DNA of 64,000 nucleotides from contig NW_006768824.1 of assembly GCF_000204055.1 (NCBI RefSeq), positions 250,366 through 314,365 on the forward strand. The letters run 5' to 3'. The first letter of the stretch is position 1, and each line of letters opens with the position of its first letter. Source of the DNA: Melampsora larici-populina 98AG31 (lineage: Eukaryota > Basidiomycota > Pucciniomycetes > Pucciniales > Melampsoraceae). The position numbers and the translations under genes are program-made. Below the pieces are notes generated by a model, which searched no databases, was not told where the DNA came from, and worked only from the letters and a program-made list of their open reading frames with translations. Shown here in pieces: positions 34,403 to 46,200 of the stretch.

Positions 34403-34735
34403 ATGGATCAAATTGATCTAACTGGTGATTCAGCAGCGGGGGAAGCCGTTGATGCTCAAGAAACAAATGCAAATCAAATCAGCACAGCTAATAACAACAG
34501 TAAGAAAAGCTGGGTATGGACTCACTTCAACCCTAGTCTCTGCGGCAAAAAAGTGCAGTGCACTGTTATGTCAAAGCATGGGATGGAATGTGGAGCCCTG
34601 CTGGCTCGTGATCTACGATTGAGCACAAAATCATTTGACCTCCAAACACAAGCTTGAAGATCCCAACAAGAGGGCAAAACATATGGGCATGATTGACAGA
34701 TTTGTGGAAAGCAGGAAGACAAAGAAAATGGTAAT
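34403..34735 (+). pseudogene. BED-type zinc-finger fragment of a hAT-like transposase
   Basis: ATG 34403 opens an acidic head followed by SWVWTHFNPS, a Cys pair (KVQCTV...MECGALL) and STKS. The His pair of the finger (HLTSKHKLED) is in the next frame, so a frameshift near 34635 splits the finger. This pattern is the N-terminal BED finger of a hAT transposase family, different in sequence from the one at 8822. The catalytic domain is absent downstream. Confidence 0.6.
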
Positions 34736-36616
34736 GTCTATTTAAATTCCATTGTATTATCACTACTATCTCCCTTGTTTGGCCTTCTTGTCTCTCATCT
34801 TTATTATCTATTATCTCAATTTATTACTCCCTTCCTTTCTCTCTGAATCATTATTTGATCCAATAGTATTACAAACTGTAAGATAGAATAATGCCAATAT
34901 TTTTCTGAGAACCTAATTTTCCAACACACAAACTCCCTGACTCAGTTTTAATAACTTCATCCAATGTTTTGTTCACTCATTCCTACCCCAAAACAACATT
35001 CATAAACATCTTTGATAAATTTCCCTTATCCTTTGAAGTTTCATTACTGCTCTCCCTCATCATCAACATTCATCTTGAAAGTATTGTCAATCACCATCAC
35101 CCAAGATTTACAGTCAGAAGGCAGTTATGGTTTTTAGAAAATATTCCTCTGGCTGGTGATTTTGCTGAAGTTGGCAAAGTGATTGAATACACCAAGATAT
35201 TCAACCAAAAGGAAACAAGAAATTCTCCATGCCAAGACTGATTCATGCACCAATTTTTTTCTTCTCTCTTATTCTTGTTTACATTTGTTTGAAATTTCTG
35301 GATGGCCCTTACTGCTTACAATTCTCTTTAACTTTCTTTAGGTTCTTTACCATTTTATTTGCCTTATTTTTGATACAGGAATTTATTCTTTTCTTTTCTT
35401 TTCTTTTCATTTTATAATTGATTTTTCCTCCTTATTTTCTCAACACTCATTGAATCAAAACTTTTGTGTGATATTTCATTATGGTTTTTGCAGCCAATTT
35501 CTCTCTCTCTTTCTTCCAACTGATTGAGGAATTTTGAAAACCTTGTTTTGGCCTGCTCAGCTGCATAAACAGTGCCAAGAGCACCTTGCTTTCAACTACC
35601 AAAAATTGGTGGAATCCTTGCACCACTTACGTGAGGTTTACCTGCCTTGCGCCCCCAATCAAGTTACACTGCTCACATTGGTGTTTTCAATGCTGCACCA
35701 TGCTAGACCGTGCTACAAACCAGGCTTGCACAAGGTACTGATTCCTAGTAGCCCAGGGAAATTGTTTCTAGAAATGAACCTAAAAGCCGCAAAGCTTCCT
35801 ACTTCTCAAGAAGTCTAAAGCAGTCTCAGAATCTTGGTTTACCAAAGTGTAAAGCCTGCCCCTTGCAGTGTCACAAGGTTAGTGTTAAACAGCTCTTTAC
35901 TGCCCTTGCCCTTCCTTTCCCTTTCCTCAAACCCCTTGTTAGAGGTCAACTAGCTGTAGTCTTCACTTGAGTGTATCACATGAAGAGCACATTATCACTT
36001 ATCTATGATAATCTCAGGGAACATTACACCCAGCAGATGTGTACTACTCACAGTCTGAATGAGGGAAGAGAGTATTTCTAACCCATTGGGTCAGGTCTTG
36101 GGTAAGCAAGAGTCAAGCCAATGTTTGTCAAAGGTCAGTTCAAACCTCTGTTTTAGTGATAGGTGCATGATGATGTAGGACTAGTGCTAGATAAACCCTG
36201 GAGCTTGTTACACCGTGTCTGTATCCGTGTAGCACTTCGACGTGCACACACCAAATACTTTCAATACATACTTGAAAGACCCATCAAAGAGGTCTCCACA
36301 ATAGGCATGTCTTCCCTTTGTCAACTGGGACGTTGGGACCTAGTTGACCCCAACTGCTGACCAAGGATCCCACAAATTCTTTTGTCAAATTGTCATTCAC
36401 AAAGGGTGCTTGGCACCGATCTCAGTCTAAAGCCTACCAAACAGCTTTCTGTTTATTTTCAAAACTCTCTGTGTGTGCACGTCAACGTGCTACAAGGATA
36501 CCACATGGTGTTAGTTGCTTCCAATTAAAGAGAGGTTCAATATGAGCTCATAATGTATCCTGGAAAGGCCTTGGCCACATGAAGGTGGAGATGTGAGACA
36601 TGAAAGCTGTCAGTTA
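34736..36616. other. Non-genic stretch with weak coding-like pieces
   Basis: AT-rich with several Leu/His-rich open frames (34969-35241, 35534-35818, 36163-36360), none with a recognisable motif or splice support. Possibly decayed transposon. Confidence 0.35.
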
Positions 36617-36792
36617 CAGTGGACTCTGATATAACCAATACCCAAAAAATGGGTCCAAAACTATTGGTTTCCATGGAGTATCTGTTTTGTCAGAGCAATT
36701 TTCACTTAAAATCAGAAAAAAAATGGCCCAAAACCTATTGGTTTTCCCAGAGTATTGGTTTTGACACGTATTGGTTATATCAGAGTTGACTG
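36617..36792. mobile_element. Pogo/Tigger-type MITE, 176 bp
   Basis: The ends CAGTGGACTCTGATATAACC (36617 on) and its near-complement GGTTATATCAGAGTTGACTG (to 36792) lie between TA dinucleotides (36615-36616, 36793-36794). A CAGT...ACTC terminus with a TA duplication is typical of pogo-like Tc1/mariner elements. Internal copies of CTATTGGTTT and CAGAGTAT occur in both halves, so nearly the whole element can fold. No coding capacity. Confidence 0.85.
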
Positions 36793-36969
36793 TAGTACTG
36801 ATTCTATTGTGATGATAAGGATTCAAAATACTCATACACCACAAAATTTAATGTCAATCATAGTGATTTTCAATTTGTAACATGTATCAACCAATGATCA
36901 CACCATGCAGTTCCATGTGATAAGGTTTCAGTCCCATATAGCACGCCCATATAACAATTTCTATTCCCC

Positions 36970-38916
36970 TTGGTGCCAGTGACAACAAATGAGAAAACAT
37001 TATATTCAATGATATTCATGACAATTTACAATCAAGGAAACCTAGGATCCTGGGGGCCATGGAGCTCTCTTCTTGTACTGTTTCTGAAGATTTTGTCTCT
37101 CAAGTTATGCACAGGGCTTCATCCAGAAAGTGAAATATGGGGTAGTCCAAAATGTACATCAGAATATAGCTCTTGGATGGAAGTGGATTATCCTCCAGAT
37201 TATCATCCTCCAGAAGAAGTCCACTCAGATTCATCTGATTGTGTCCAAGTTCCAAGATTGAACAGAAGTCTACACATGCACACATCCATTCCAAACTCAC
37301 AATTTGATGATGTCCCAGGAGAAGCAACACCAGCACACGCAGAGAGTGGCTTGACACAGATAGAAGCTGCAGATGAATCCAAACCAAGAAAAAGGAAGAA
37401 ACAAATTCAAAACATTGTAGAGGACAGTGATGGAGACATATTCAAGACAATATATATGGAGGTCCCTTCAAGCAGGCATCACAATTTACAAGGAGGTATA
37501 AACAAGGTCCCAAGGCCAAGAATACATTCACAATCTCATTGGAAAGTCAGCAGGAGTCCCAGGACAAATAATCAACTTTTCCTGTTTCAGAAGATTGGAA
37601 TCCTCAATGCAAATTGGTCCCCAACACTTTGTTACAAGATATTTGAGTCTTTCCTTGAGATATACAAGGCTTTGGAGTTCAAATGTCAATATAATCCTGA
37701 AGCAATCAAATCTGCAACTCAGGCAGTGAAGAATGCAAGCTATGGGGTTGTTATGGTATTTCTTGGTCTTATAAGGGTCTGTGAGGCTGAAGGCAGAAGG
37801 AAGGACCATCTTGAATATCTTTTGAATGATGGCTGGGATTATGTTGAAAATTTCTTTCAGAACTGGAAGAATGTAGAACTTGAAGATCTTGCATCTAAGG
37901 ATCATACTAAATTTAGATCACAACATGCATCTGATCCTTATTTCCACCTGAGGTATTTGAAGGGAATTGATAACCCCAACAAAGTATCTTTCTCACTGGT
38001 TTATATACTTGCATTAGATTGGTCACAAAAGAGAGGAACACCTGGCATACCTGGAGGTGGAATATCTCAGCATATGCAAAGACTTGTGGATATATATGAA
38101 GCTGATTCAAATTCCTTTCAAGGTGGTCTTTATGGAAGGATGGGTATCAGGAACCACACATTCTGGGGAGCAGAACAGTTTTCAAGACAGTATTGGTATG
38201 CATATGGAGATACAGCCAAACCACCACAAGATGTCCTGTTATTGAGTTCAAAGGCTGCACAGTTTCATACACCCATTGGCAGAGAAATGTGTCAAACTGT
38301 TCATATTTTCTTTGAAGACCTGATCAATGATCTAAATCAGATATACCTGGCAATGAATGGACATCCACATTTTAACAATCTAGCACCTAAAGTGGTCCAA
38401 GAGATGGGTATCATAGCGCAAGCTGTCAGCATGGCAGAGTACAAAGTTACGGTTGTGGTACTTGGCATGATAAGGATTCTGAACAAAGAAAACTTTACTG
38501 ACTCACAAATTGAGAAATTGATAATGAATGCATGGAACTTTCTCAAGAAGAAGTTTTCTGAATGGAGGTTGTTATATTTCCATCCAAAATATTCTCCACA
38601 CCTCTTCAACCATGATTCGGTGAATCTTGAGTATGGCATCCAGGCTGATAGTCCTGAAGCTCTTTTTCTTGGGCTTGGTGGGTTCAAACGCAAGAATTAC
38701 TTTCCAAAGCGGTGTATTGCTTGTTTGTTTCATTCATGGATGGATTCAGTAGCTCAAAGCAAGCCAGGTTCCCAGGAATACATGGAGAATCTAACTGAAA
38801 TTCAAGGCATCCCTTCAGGAAGCATAGAAAAATGGAACTTATCCCTTAGAAGTCAAGATCACATGTATCAATTACCTCACACAACTCCACATCAAGCAAC
38901 TGGTGGAGACACCTGA
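36970..38916 (+). CDS. Large hypothetical protein with an internally duplicated domain, 648 aa
   Basis: A single uninterrupted frame of 648 codons, rare in this repeat-rich stretch. The start is uncertain: residues 1-69 look like translated leader, and ATG 37177 (MEVDYPPDYHPP) is a likelier start. A disordered acidic region follows, then a basic KPRKRKK cluster near residue 138 (nuclear signal-like). Two related helical domains lie at about 221-310 and 441-540. Both share an A-x(n)-Y-x-V-x-V-x-LG-x-IR core and a W-x-(F/V)-x4-F-x2-W end. Each is followed by a segment with L-x-YG/L-x-YL, and a Cys/His-bearing tail (KRCIACLFHSW) lies near 590. No catalytic motif and no family recognised. It lies 390 bp outside the left end of the KDZ element. 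Confidence 0.6.
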   Translation: MVPVTTNEKTLYSMIFMTIYNQGNLGSWGPWSSLLVLFLKILSLKLCTGLHPESEIWGSPKCTSEYSSWMEVDYPPDYHPPEEVHSDSSDCVQVPRLNRSLHMHTSIPNSQFDDVPGEATPAHAESGLTQIEAADESKPRKRKKQIQNIVEDSDGDIFKTIYMEVPSSRHHNLQGGINKVPRPRIHSQSHWKVSRSPRTNNQLFLFQKIGILNANWSPTLCYKIFESFLEIYKALEFKCQYNPEAIKSATQAVKNASYGVVMVFLGLIRVCEAEGRRKDHLEYLLNDGWDYVENFFQNWKNVELEDLASKDHTKFRSQHASDPYFHLRYLKGIDNPNKVSFSLVYILALDWSQKRGTPGIPGGGISQHMQRLVDIYEADSNSFQGGLYGRMGIRNHTFWGAEQFSRQYWYAYGDTAKPPQDVLLLSSKAAQFHTPIGREMCQTVHIFFEDLINDLNQIYLAMNGHPHFNNLAPKVVQEMGIIAQAVSMAEYKVTVVVLGMIRILNKENFTDSQIEKLIMNAWNFLKKKFSEWRLLYFHPKYSPHLFNHDSVNLEYGIQADSPEALFLGLGGFKRKNYFPKRCIACLFHSWMDSVAQSKPGSQEYMENLTEIQGIPSGSIEKWNLSLRSQDHMYQLPHTTPHQATGGDT

Positions 38917-39296
38917 GCTTTTGAAGGGCCAAATTGTCCATGGGACTGTCCTCCATGAAAGTGTCATCATTTGTCACTTGAGAGCATACAGAGTGTTGAC
39001 TTGTACATGCCTACATTGTCACCCAGTAATGATGTGTTTTGACTGGATTTGTGCAAATGAATCATCATTTGCATGAAGACCCCGGTTTCAACTATCATAA
39101 ATGACCTGGAGCCTGTATTTCCGCAGGATAAGCCATAGCGTGTCATGTCAGTAAGGGTATATAAAATGCATTTGACTGGTGCCAATGTTCTGAGAGAAAG
39201 ACCAGAGACACCTCTTGAAGAATTATCATTGCTTACCAATACATCTTCCATTCATAAATTTTTTGCTTATCTGGTACCATACCTTTTGTCATCATC
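38917..39296. other. Flank left of the KDZ element
   Basis: No gene. It ends at the 8-bp target duplication CCCTCTTT (39297-39304). Confidence 0.5.
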
Positions 39297-39304
39297 CCCT
39301 CTTT

Positions 39305-39443
39305 CACCTCTTGTGCACGTGAAACTCGGACCCGACCCGAGGATACTAGTACATGTATCCTCGCAGCGGATCTGAAGGAAAGCGGGCAGATGCATCCTAA
39401 GATGCTAGGATGCATCTTTTGTGACCTCGCGAGGCTCTAAGTC
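39305..39443 (+). repeat. Left terminal inverted repeat of the KDZ element
   Basis: 139 bp, matches the reverse complement of 56746-56884. It contains inner palindromes (GATGCATCCTAAGATGC with GCTAGGATGCATC, and AGGATAC with GTATCCT) that could form binding or hairpin structures. Confidence 0.93.
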
Positions 39444-39719
39444 CCACACCTTCTCTAAATGTACCAAACACCCCTCACACCCCTCACACCCCTTCACACT
39501 CCACTTGGCCATTACTCCCGCACTTTCACACATTTCACTCACCTACCACTGTAACCTTGCCTCCCGACGTGTAATACTCTCATACATCACATGTAATCCT
39601 ACTCACTACATACAATACCACATCACACCACTCGAGCAAGTATCTATCTATCAAAGATCTATCATCTCTTTGACACACCACATTCCACTTGAAAGTATCA
39701 TCGCTTCTTTCATTATACC

Positions 39720-41565
39720 ATGGCACGATCCCCAACCCGAAAGCGGCAAATGCCCTCACGAGTCACTCGCCACACCAAGACACCTGGACCTGCTACATCT
39801 TCCCGTGCTAATCGATCCACTAATCAAAACACCAAAAGATCAACTAATCGCAACCCAAAGCCAGCTGATAGGGCTAACCCCAATTCCACCTCGTCAGCCT
39901 CGTCAGACAAATCTGAAGATTCATCAGAGGAGGAAAGTCCATGGGAGGATCAAGATGAAGACAATCAGGAAGAATCAGCTGAAGATCAACGTGCCAAAAG
40001 GCCACAAACACAGACTCAGACTAGTTTCCCCTTACCAAATCCGCCAATTGATCACAAAATCACACTTGAAAACTACAACGAACTCGACTTGGACATTTTC
40101 ACAATCAATGAACTCCTCTCAGCCTCAGGACGCAAAACTCGTAATCGCATCCCTTCTGATATTCAGAAAGAATTGAAAAATCTTCAATTCATGTACCGGC
40201 GTGCCAAGAAATTGCTTGCATTAGCAGCTAAATGCAGTGAAAAGACAATAAATGAATTTCTGTAAGTCAGAGAAGATGTACCAACTTTTTGCTTTTCTTG
40301 GCTCCTCACATATCCTTACGCTTACCTCACCTAATTACTACTAATGGCAGGCATGAAGTCAGTATAAGAACCAAACGAAACTTCTATCAAAACTTTTTGA
40401 AGTATAGCATTGAAAGTTCCAACACCAACAGTAAGTCGAGTCTCATCGGGTCCTCAATTTGAAACTTTCTCATTAATACCCTGTATGAAAGTGCCACCAA
40501 GGAATACCCAAGAAGGTTTCAAAGAGCGCAATCAATACCTAGGGACAACTTGGACCAACTTAGAACCGGAAGAGAAGGATATATTCAATGGCCGTATTTT
40601 TTTCTTCCTTGGATACCTAGCCTCTGGATGGGATCAGCCACCTGTCGAGCCTGGGACAGTACCTCTCGACGCCAAAGAAAAGGATACATATCTTCCAATT
40701 TTCAAACGCCTGGTTGATCTGGATAAAGTTGCACGTGACCTAGGGCAAGCAAAATTTGGTCCGCATCTCCCGACTGCTAGACAGAACAAGGGTATTGAAG
40801 AGGTGGAACGAATTGAACATGAGGTAAACTTTTTACACCCCTCACTCATTTGTTAGGTATTGCTCGACTAAAAAAAGTGTATTCAAACATTTTCAAATGA
40901 ACCTAGCTTCAAACAGTTCATATCTGTTATGGTGTACACTACACCCTCATGGCAACCTCGTGGAACCCCGACACGCGCAACGAGAAAGGTCAATGGGAAA
41001 TGCAGTCGTCATCCTCGGACGACTGGACCAGCTTGACCAATACTAAATGGAAGCTTCTTGAGCATTTTGTCCGGCACATCACACAATCTGATCTCAAAAC
41101 AAAACCCACCCGAACTAAGAAACCGCAGGCTAGTGATTTGCTTAAATCTCAACTCACAGCCAAGTTGAATGATCTTGTCCGTAAGTTGTTCCTTTCAATT
41201 ACTGACCAAGTGCTGCATTTCACTCACAGTCTCACTTTCTAGGACAATATCTCAAGCCTCCCTTCAACCACTTAGACTGCCACCCAAAGACTGCGTCCTC
41301 CCACTTAACATTAAAAGGTCGAACCTTCAAGGGCAATACACGTATGGAGGTCATACAACATGCCAACTCTCGTATGACAGAGGCACTCCTGGCAACTGCT
41401 TTTGAAAAGATGGCTGCCAGGACACATCAGATGTGGGTAGATGACATAAATGATGGCTATTACGTAGTTGTTAAACAAGCAGATCCCAAGGAGAGTAACA
41501 AGGACCCCATTCCAGATGAGGATGACAACAACATAGTTGATCAGGAGGCAGAGAAGGAACACTGA
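39720..41565 (+). CDS. KDZ-element cargo gene, charged protein with possible HMG-box-like segment, 516 aa, five exons
   Basis: Exons 39720-40261, 40351-40430, 40492-40823, 40907-41180, 41243-41565, all GT-AG and in phase, give 516 residues with a TGA stop. No interruption, unlike the transposase. The N-terminus is basic (SPTRKRQMPSR, KRSTNRNPK), then a Ser/Asp/Glu-rich part. A middle helical segment (QEGFKERNQYLGTTWTNLEP, EEKDIFNGR) recalls an HMG box: aromatic, Trp and Lys at HMG-like spacing. The C-terminal domain is rich in Trp and Lys (SWNPDTRNEKGQWE), ending acidic. It sits just inside the left repeat, so it travels with the element. A DNA-binding helper or cargo role is inference, and the HMG call is tentative. 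Confidence 0.7.
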
Positions 41566-41629
41566 ATGTCGTATTAATTTTATCTTTGTCATGTGAGTTG
41601 TATTGATGAAAAAATGTAATTCCCCCCTA

Positions 41630-43210
41630 TTCACACTTGTGAAGAGGTGTGAAATTGTTTGAAACCTCGGTCACACCTTCATGGGCGTGATGAAATTGTG
41701 AAAGACTTGATTCACAATCCATTAACGCTTGTGAAGCAGTGTGAATATTTGACACTGCAATATTCAGTATATTCAGGAAACTTTCACACATGTGATGAAA
41801 GTGTGAAAGATGTGATTCACACCGTATTCACACTTGTGAAGAAGTGTGAAAATGTTATTCACACCCTGAAACCTTGGTCACTCCTTCATGGGTGTGTGAA
41901 GATTGTGAAAGATCGTGATTCACAACCGTATTCACACTTGTGAAGAGNNNNNNNNNNNNNNNNNNNNNNNNNNNNNNNNNNNNNNNNNNNNNNNNNNNNN
42001 NNNNNNNNNNNNNNNNNNNNNNNNNNNNNNNNNNNNNNNNNNNNNNNNNNNNNNNNNNNNNNNNNNNNNNNNNNNNNNNNNNNNNNNNNNNNNNNTATTC
42101 ACACTTGTGAAGAGGTGTGAAAATGTTGTTCACACTCTGAAACCTTGGTCACACCTTCATGGGTGTGTGAGATTGTGAAAGATGTGAGTCACACCGTATT
42201 CACACTTGTGAAGAGGTGTGATTCACAGCTTTCACACCCTGAAACCTTGGTCACTCCTTCTCAGGCGTGGTGAGATTGTGAAAGAGGTGATTCACACCGT
42301 ATTCACACTTGTGAAGAGGTGTGAAAATGTTGTTCACACTCTGAAACCTTGGTCACACCTTCATGGGTGTGTGAGATTGTGAAAGATGTGAGTCACACCG
42401 TATTCACACTTGTGAAGAGCTGTGATTCACAGCTTTCACACCCTGAAACCTTGGTCACTCCTTCTCAGGCGTGGTGAGATTGTGAAAGAGGTGATTCACA
42501 CCCTATTCACACTTGTGAAGAGGTGTGAAAATGTTATTCACACCTCTTAACCTTGGTCACTCCTTCATGGGTGTGTGAAATCGTGAAAGATGTGATTCAC
42601 ACCGTATTCACACTTGTGAAGAGGTGTGAAAATGTCATTCACACCTTCATAGGCGTGGTGAGATTGTGAAAGATGTGATTCACACCCTATTCACACTTGT
42701 GAAGAGGTGTGAAAATGTTATTCACACCTCTTAACCGTGGTCACTCCTTCATGGGTGTGTGAAATCGTGAAAGATGGTGATTCACACCGTATTCACACTT
42801 GTGAAGAGGTGTGAAAATGTTATTCACACCTTTTAACCGTGGTCACACCTTCATAGGCGTGGTGAGATTGTGAAAGATGTGATTCACACCCTATTCACAC
42901 TTGTGAAGAGGTGTGAAAATCTTATTAACACTTTGCATTATTCAGGATATTCAGGAAAGTCTCATCTCACAGACGAGCTGAAAGTGTGAATAGTGTGAAT
43001 CACACTATTCACACTTTCACAGATGGGTGAAAGCTGTGATTCCAGTTCTGAACCCTTGAACAAAGCTTCACGGGTGCAATGCCAGTGTGAAACTTTGTAA
43101 TCACACTCCATCCACTTTGGTGAAGCGGTGTGCCAGGTGTGAATTTTATTTTCAAATCCTTAAATGAGATTTTCACAGGTGTAAGGTCAGTGTGAAAAGT
43201 GGGAAATATT
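41630..43210. repeat. Tandem array of about 101-bp units built on TTCACAC/GTGTGAA
   Basis: Units contain TATTCACACTTGTGAAGAGG followed by GTGTGAAAATG. Successive starts near 42196, 42299, 42400, 42503, 42604, 42688, 42789 and 42890 give a period of about 101 bp with one shortened unit. TTCACAC and GTGTGAA face each other inside each unit. A gap of N covers 41948-42095. It lies between the left cargo gene and the 3' end of the transposase gene. Confidence 0.92.
41948..42095. other. Assembly gap (148 N) inside the array
   Basis: N run within the tandem array, so the copy number of the array is not reliable. Confidence 0.99.
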
Positions 43211-43293
43211 TCATTTTGAATCGGAACACATCCACCACTAAAGTGGATTGAAAAAGGAATGTGGAAGTTTTCTAAACATCTGTGACCTCTAGA

Positions 43294-46200
43294 CTAATCA
43301 AACTCATCGTCATCATGCTCAAGTATTTCATGATAAACATCATCATAAACATCATCTTCCCCATTTTCTTCCTCTTCACCCACAATTGTCGGGACACGTA
43401 CCATTGTTTCCCACTCTGCAAGACACTTTTTTACCATTGATCTCCACTTTTCTTGTAATTCATCATCACTGCCTGTTTCACACACATTGTAAGGTTCCGA
43501 TTGGTGCAGCAAGCTGATGATGGCGCCATTCCAGCTTAACCACATCCGCCAAGCTTCCCGCGATAAAGTACAAGCAATTGCCAGCATCATATATTTACTT
43601 GCCCATGTTGGGATGATGTCTACAATGAACACAAATTGAGGTATGTTACCAAACAATCTTTGACAAAACATATCAACTCACCATTGGTGTTATTCTGATG
43701 TAGGTTGTCAATCTTGCCTTGATACTGAACTGCCCAGTTCAGCATTTGTCTGGCCTCTTTTGCAATACGGCGAAGCTCCTCCGTACACCGACATACTGTG
43801 ATGTAAGCTTCCATCCCTTCCTGGGTTGCTTCGTCAACGGCCCAAGGTTCAGTCGAGTGAATGATGCTACCAAAGTTGAGAAACGGGTGGCGTAAATCCA
43901 TTGCTTCAACCTCTTAAAGAGTAGGGGTGGCCAGTGATGGGTCAGGTGCAAACTGCTCATTGTATTGCTTGGCAAGTCTGATATATGTAGCATGCTTTTG
44001 TCGTAGCTTAGTATTCTTCAGTAGTCGCAAAGTATTCATCTTTTTTTGAACATTAGTACCTATCACCAGTGAACATGTCAATGCAAGAATATGTTGAGAC
44101 AAGTGAAACAATGACCGGATTTACCTCGAGCGTGACTGGCTCTCCTTCTATGCTCAATAACTCCCACCTTTGCACCAAGTAGCTTTCCTTTTGCAACACG
44201 GATTTTAACTAGAGGTTTTGCTCGAGCATCTGAGGATAGAATATTTTAGTCAGTACGGCGGCGTTAGTCATGGGTACCTTACAGCGCTCAACATTGGAAG
44301 CACCTGATGTACCAGTGAGTTCACATAACTCGGCATCTCCAAGCTTCTCAGTAACACACTCAATGGCTTTTTCAAGCAACACCAAGGTATTAGGACCACC
44401 GCTAGCATGTCTATGCTTTCGACGGCGTCGCCTAGACCGTTTATTCTTGTCCATGGTTTCCAGCTTGTCCCTGATGGGAAAATTTCAATCTTAATCAGTT
44501 TCTCTGCCCTCCCTGCCGTTCAGCGCAGATGCGAACTTACTGAGCAGCCACTAGCTGCTCCTCCAAATCAACGAGTTCAGCCACATGTTCCAAGTAATCG
44601 GCGCTGCTTTGGCTGATGGTTTGACTTTGTATTGCCTTCTTACGCTCGCATTGATTCTTGAAGTACTCTTCAGTATGACCATGCTGGCGGTCAAGCTGCC
44701 TCAATATACATCTTGCTGCCAAAAGTTTTTTCTGAGTCTGCTGCAGATGTTTCAGGCTGCGCGCAGCTATTGTTTCAAAGGAAGTTTTATTATCAGGAGT
44801 TGCCTAGTTGCCTGGATAGAGAGGTTGGACTTCTTACCAGAGTTATGTCTTCCTCGTTCATTCCGGTGCATAGCTCAGAAGTTCAAAGCTGTCAGGCGAT
44901 GCTGTTTTGTTGAGTAACGCAGTGGCCTAACCAAAGGTTCAAAATCTGACCAAATTCGTTCCATTCCCTCGCCATCGGAGAGACCCCAGCCATTGTTGAG
45001 CCGTGGGTTATAATCAAGTTGACATGCCCACTCGTGCACAAATGAGTGGAACAAACTGGTTCCAAACTTGAGCCGGTCTTTTTCCCGTTCTTGTGGAAAG
45101 TAATTATGCTGGTGCAAAGGATTTCAAATAAATCAATGAAGGGTACAATATCCATAAGATATACGCCATACCTTCACTATGCTCTTTTGTAAAGTGCAGC
45201 CAATATCATATAGAAGTCCAAGGGTCTGATGTAGTTCTCCGTCTCTGTCTTCCCTGGCCTCGGTGGCTTTAAGGAGCCAATTCAATAAAGTAAGTAGAAA
45301 AATGTTTCTAGCAAGCATTTTACACACTATCAGTACAAACAGATCACACTGCAGCAGAGGATAAGGTAACCCACTTTTCACCACTTTGAATAATGCTAAT
45401 GAAACGAAGACATTGATCATGTCGACACCCCATTCCCATTAACCCTGTTTCGTCACAACCTTTCCAGTGAGACTTGCCTCGCACATCATCAGTGGCTGTA
45501 TGCCGCGCCGCACAGGGATCCTATCAACAGAAATTGTGGTTGAAAGAGCTATATCATGAAGGTATCGATATGAATCATAAAAATCTCACTAACTACCTCG
45601 GCCTCATGCCATGGCACCTTGGCTTTAGCATTATTTGCTTGCCTACCGCGACAGGTACGACCTGTTTGCGACCATTCGTTTTGGAGGGTTTCCATTTCCT
45701 TGGGAGGTAAGAACAGAGATGGTGTGACGATTTCACCTTTTTCAATACTAGCCGCCAAGTGTCTACGGTGCTGGAAGTTACCATCAATACAAACAATGTG
45801 ATCCGGTTCCCCTGTCGGAAGAGGCCCCACGCCTGGCCCAAAACACTGGGGACAAATTCCTGCTAGCTTGTCCTGAACTGTCAGATGGAGGCTCTTGTTG
45901 ACGGCTTCTTCAGTCATGACGATCATTTCTCGATACGCATCAATGGCTGACGAGAGTGGCTGATGCCATTCACGGCACTAAAAGAATAATTTCAACATCA
46001 GAACATGAATACCCAAATAAATAATGGATGTACATTTGTTCCTCCACCTCTTTTTAGGAATAAAGGATTCCCTTCATCCAGAAATTCATTAAGGGCCTCC
46101 GAAAATGGATGGAAACGCAGGCTGCAGTATTTCCACACTATGTGGAAAAATCGCAAAAGTCGAATGGTAACAACTGACTGAGGCCTGACCGGCTTACCTC

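Noticed and set aside
36970..37176. First 69 codons of the 648-codon frame as real protein
   Set aside because: Composition is unlike the rest, and a better start (ATG 37177) follows. Kept only as a note in the entry.
41630..43210. CRISPR-like regular array
   Set aside because: Units are near-identical throughout (no variable spacers), in a eukaryotic transposon, without cas genes. It is a tandem satellite.
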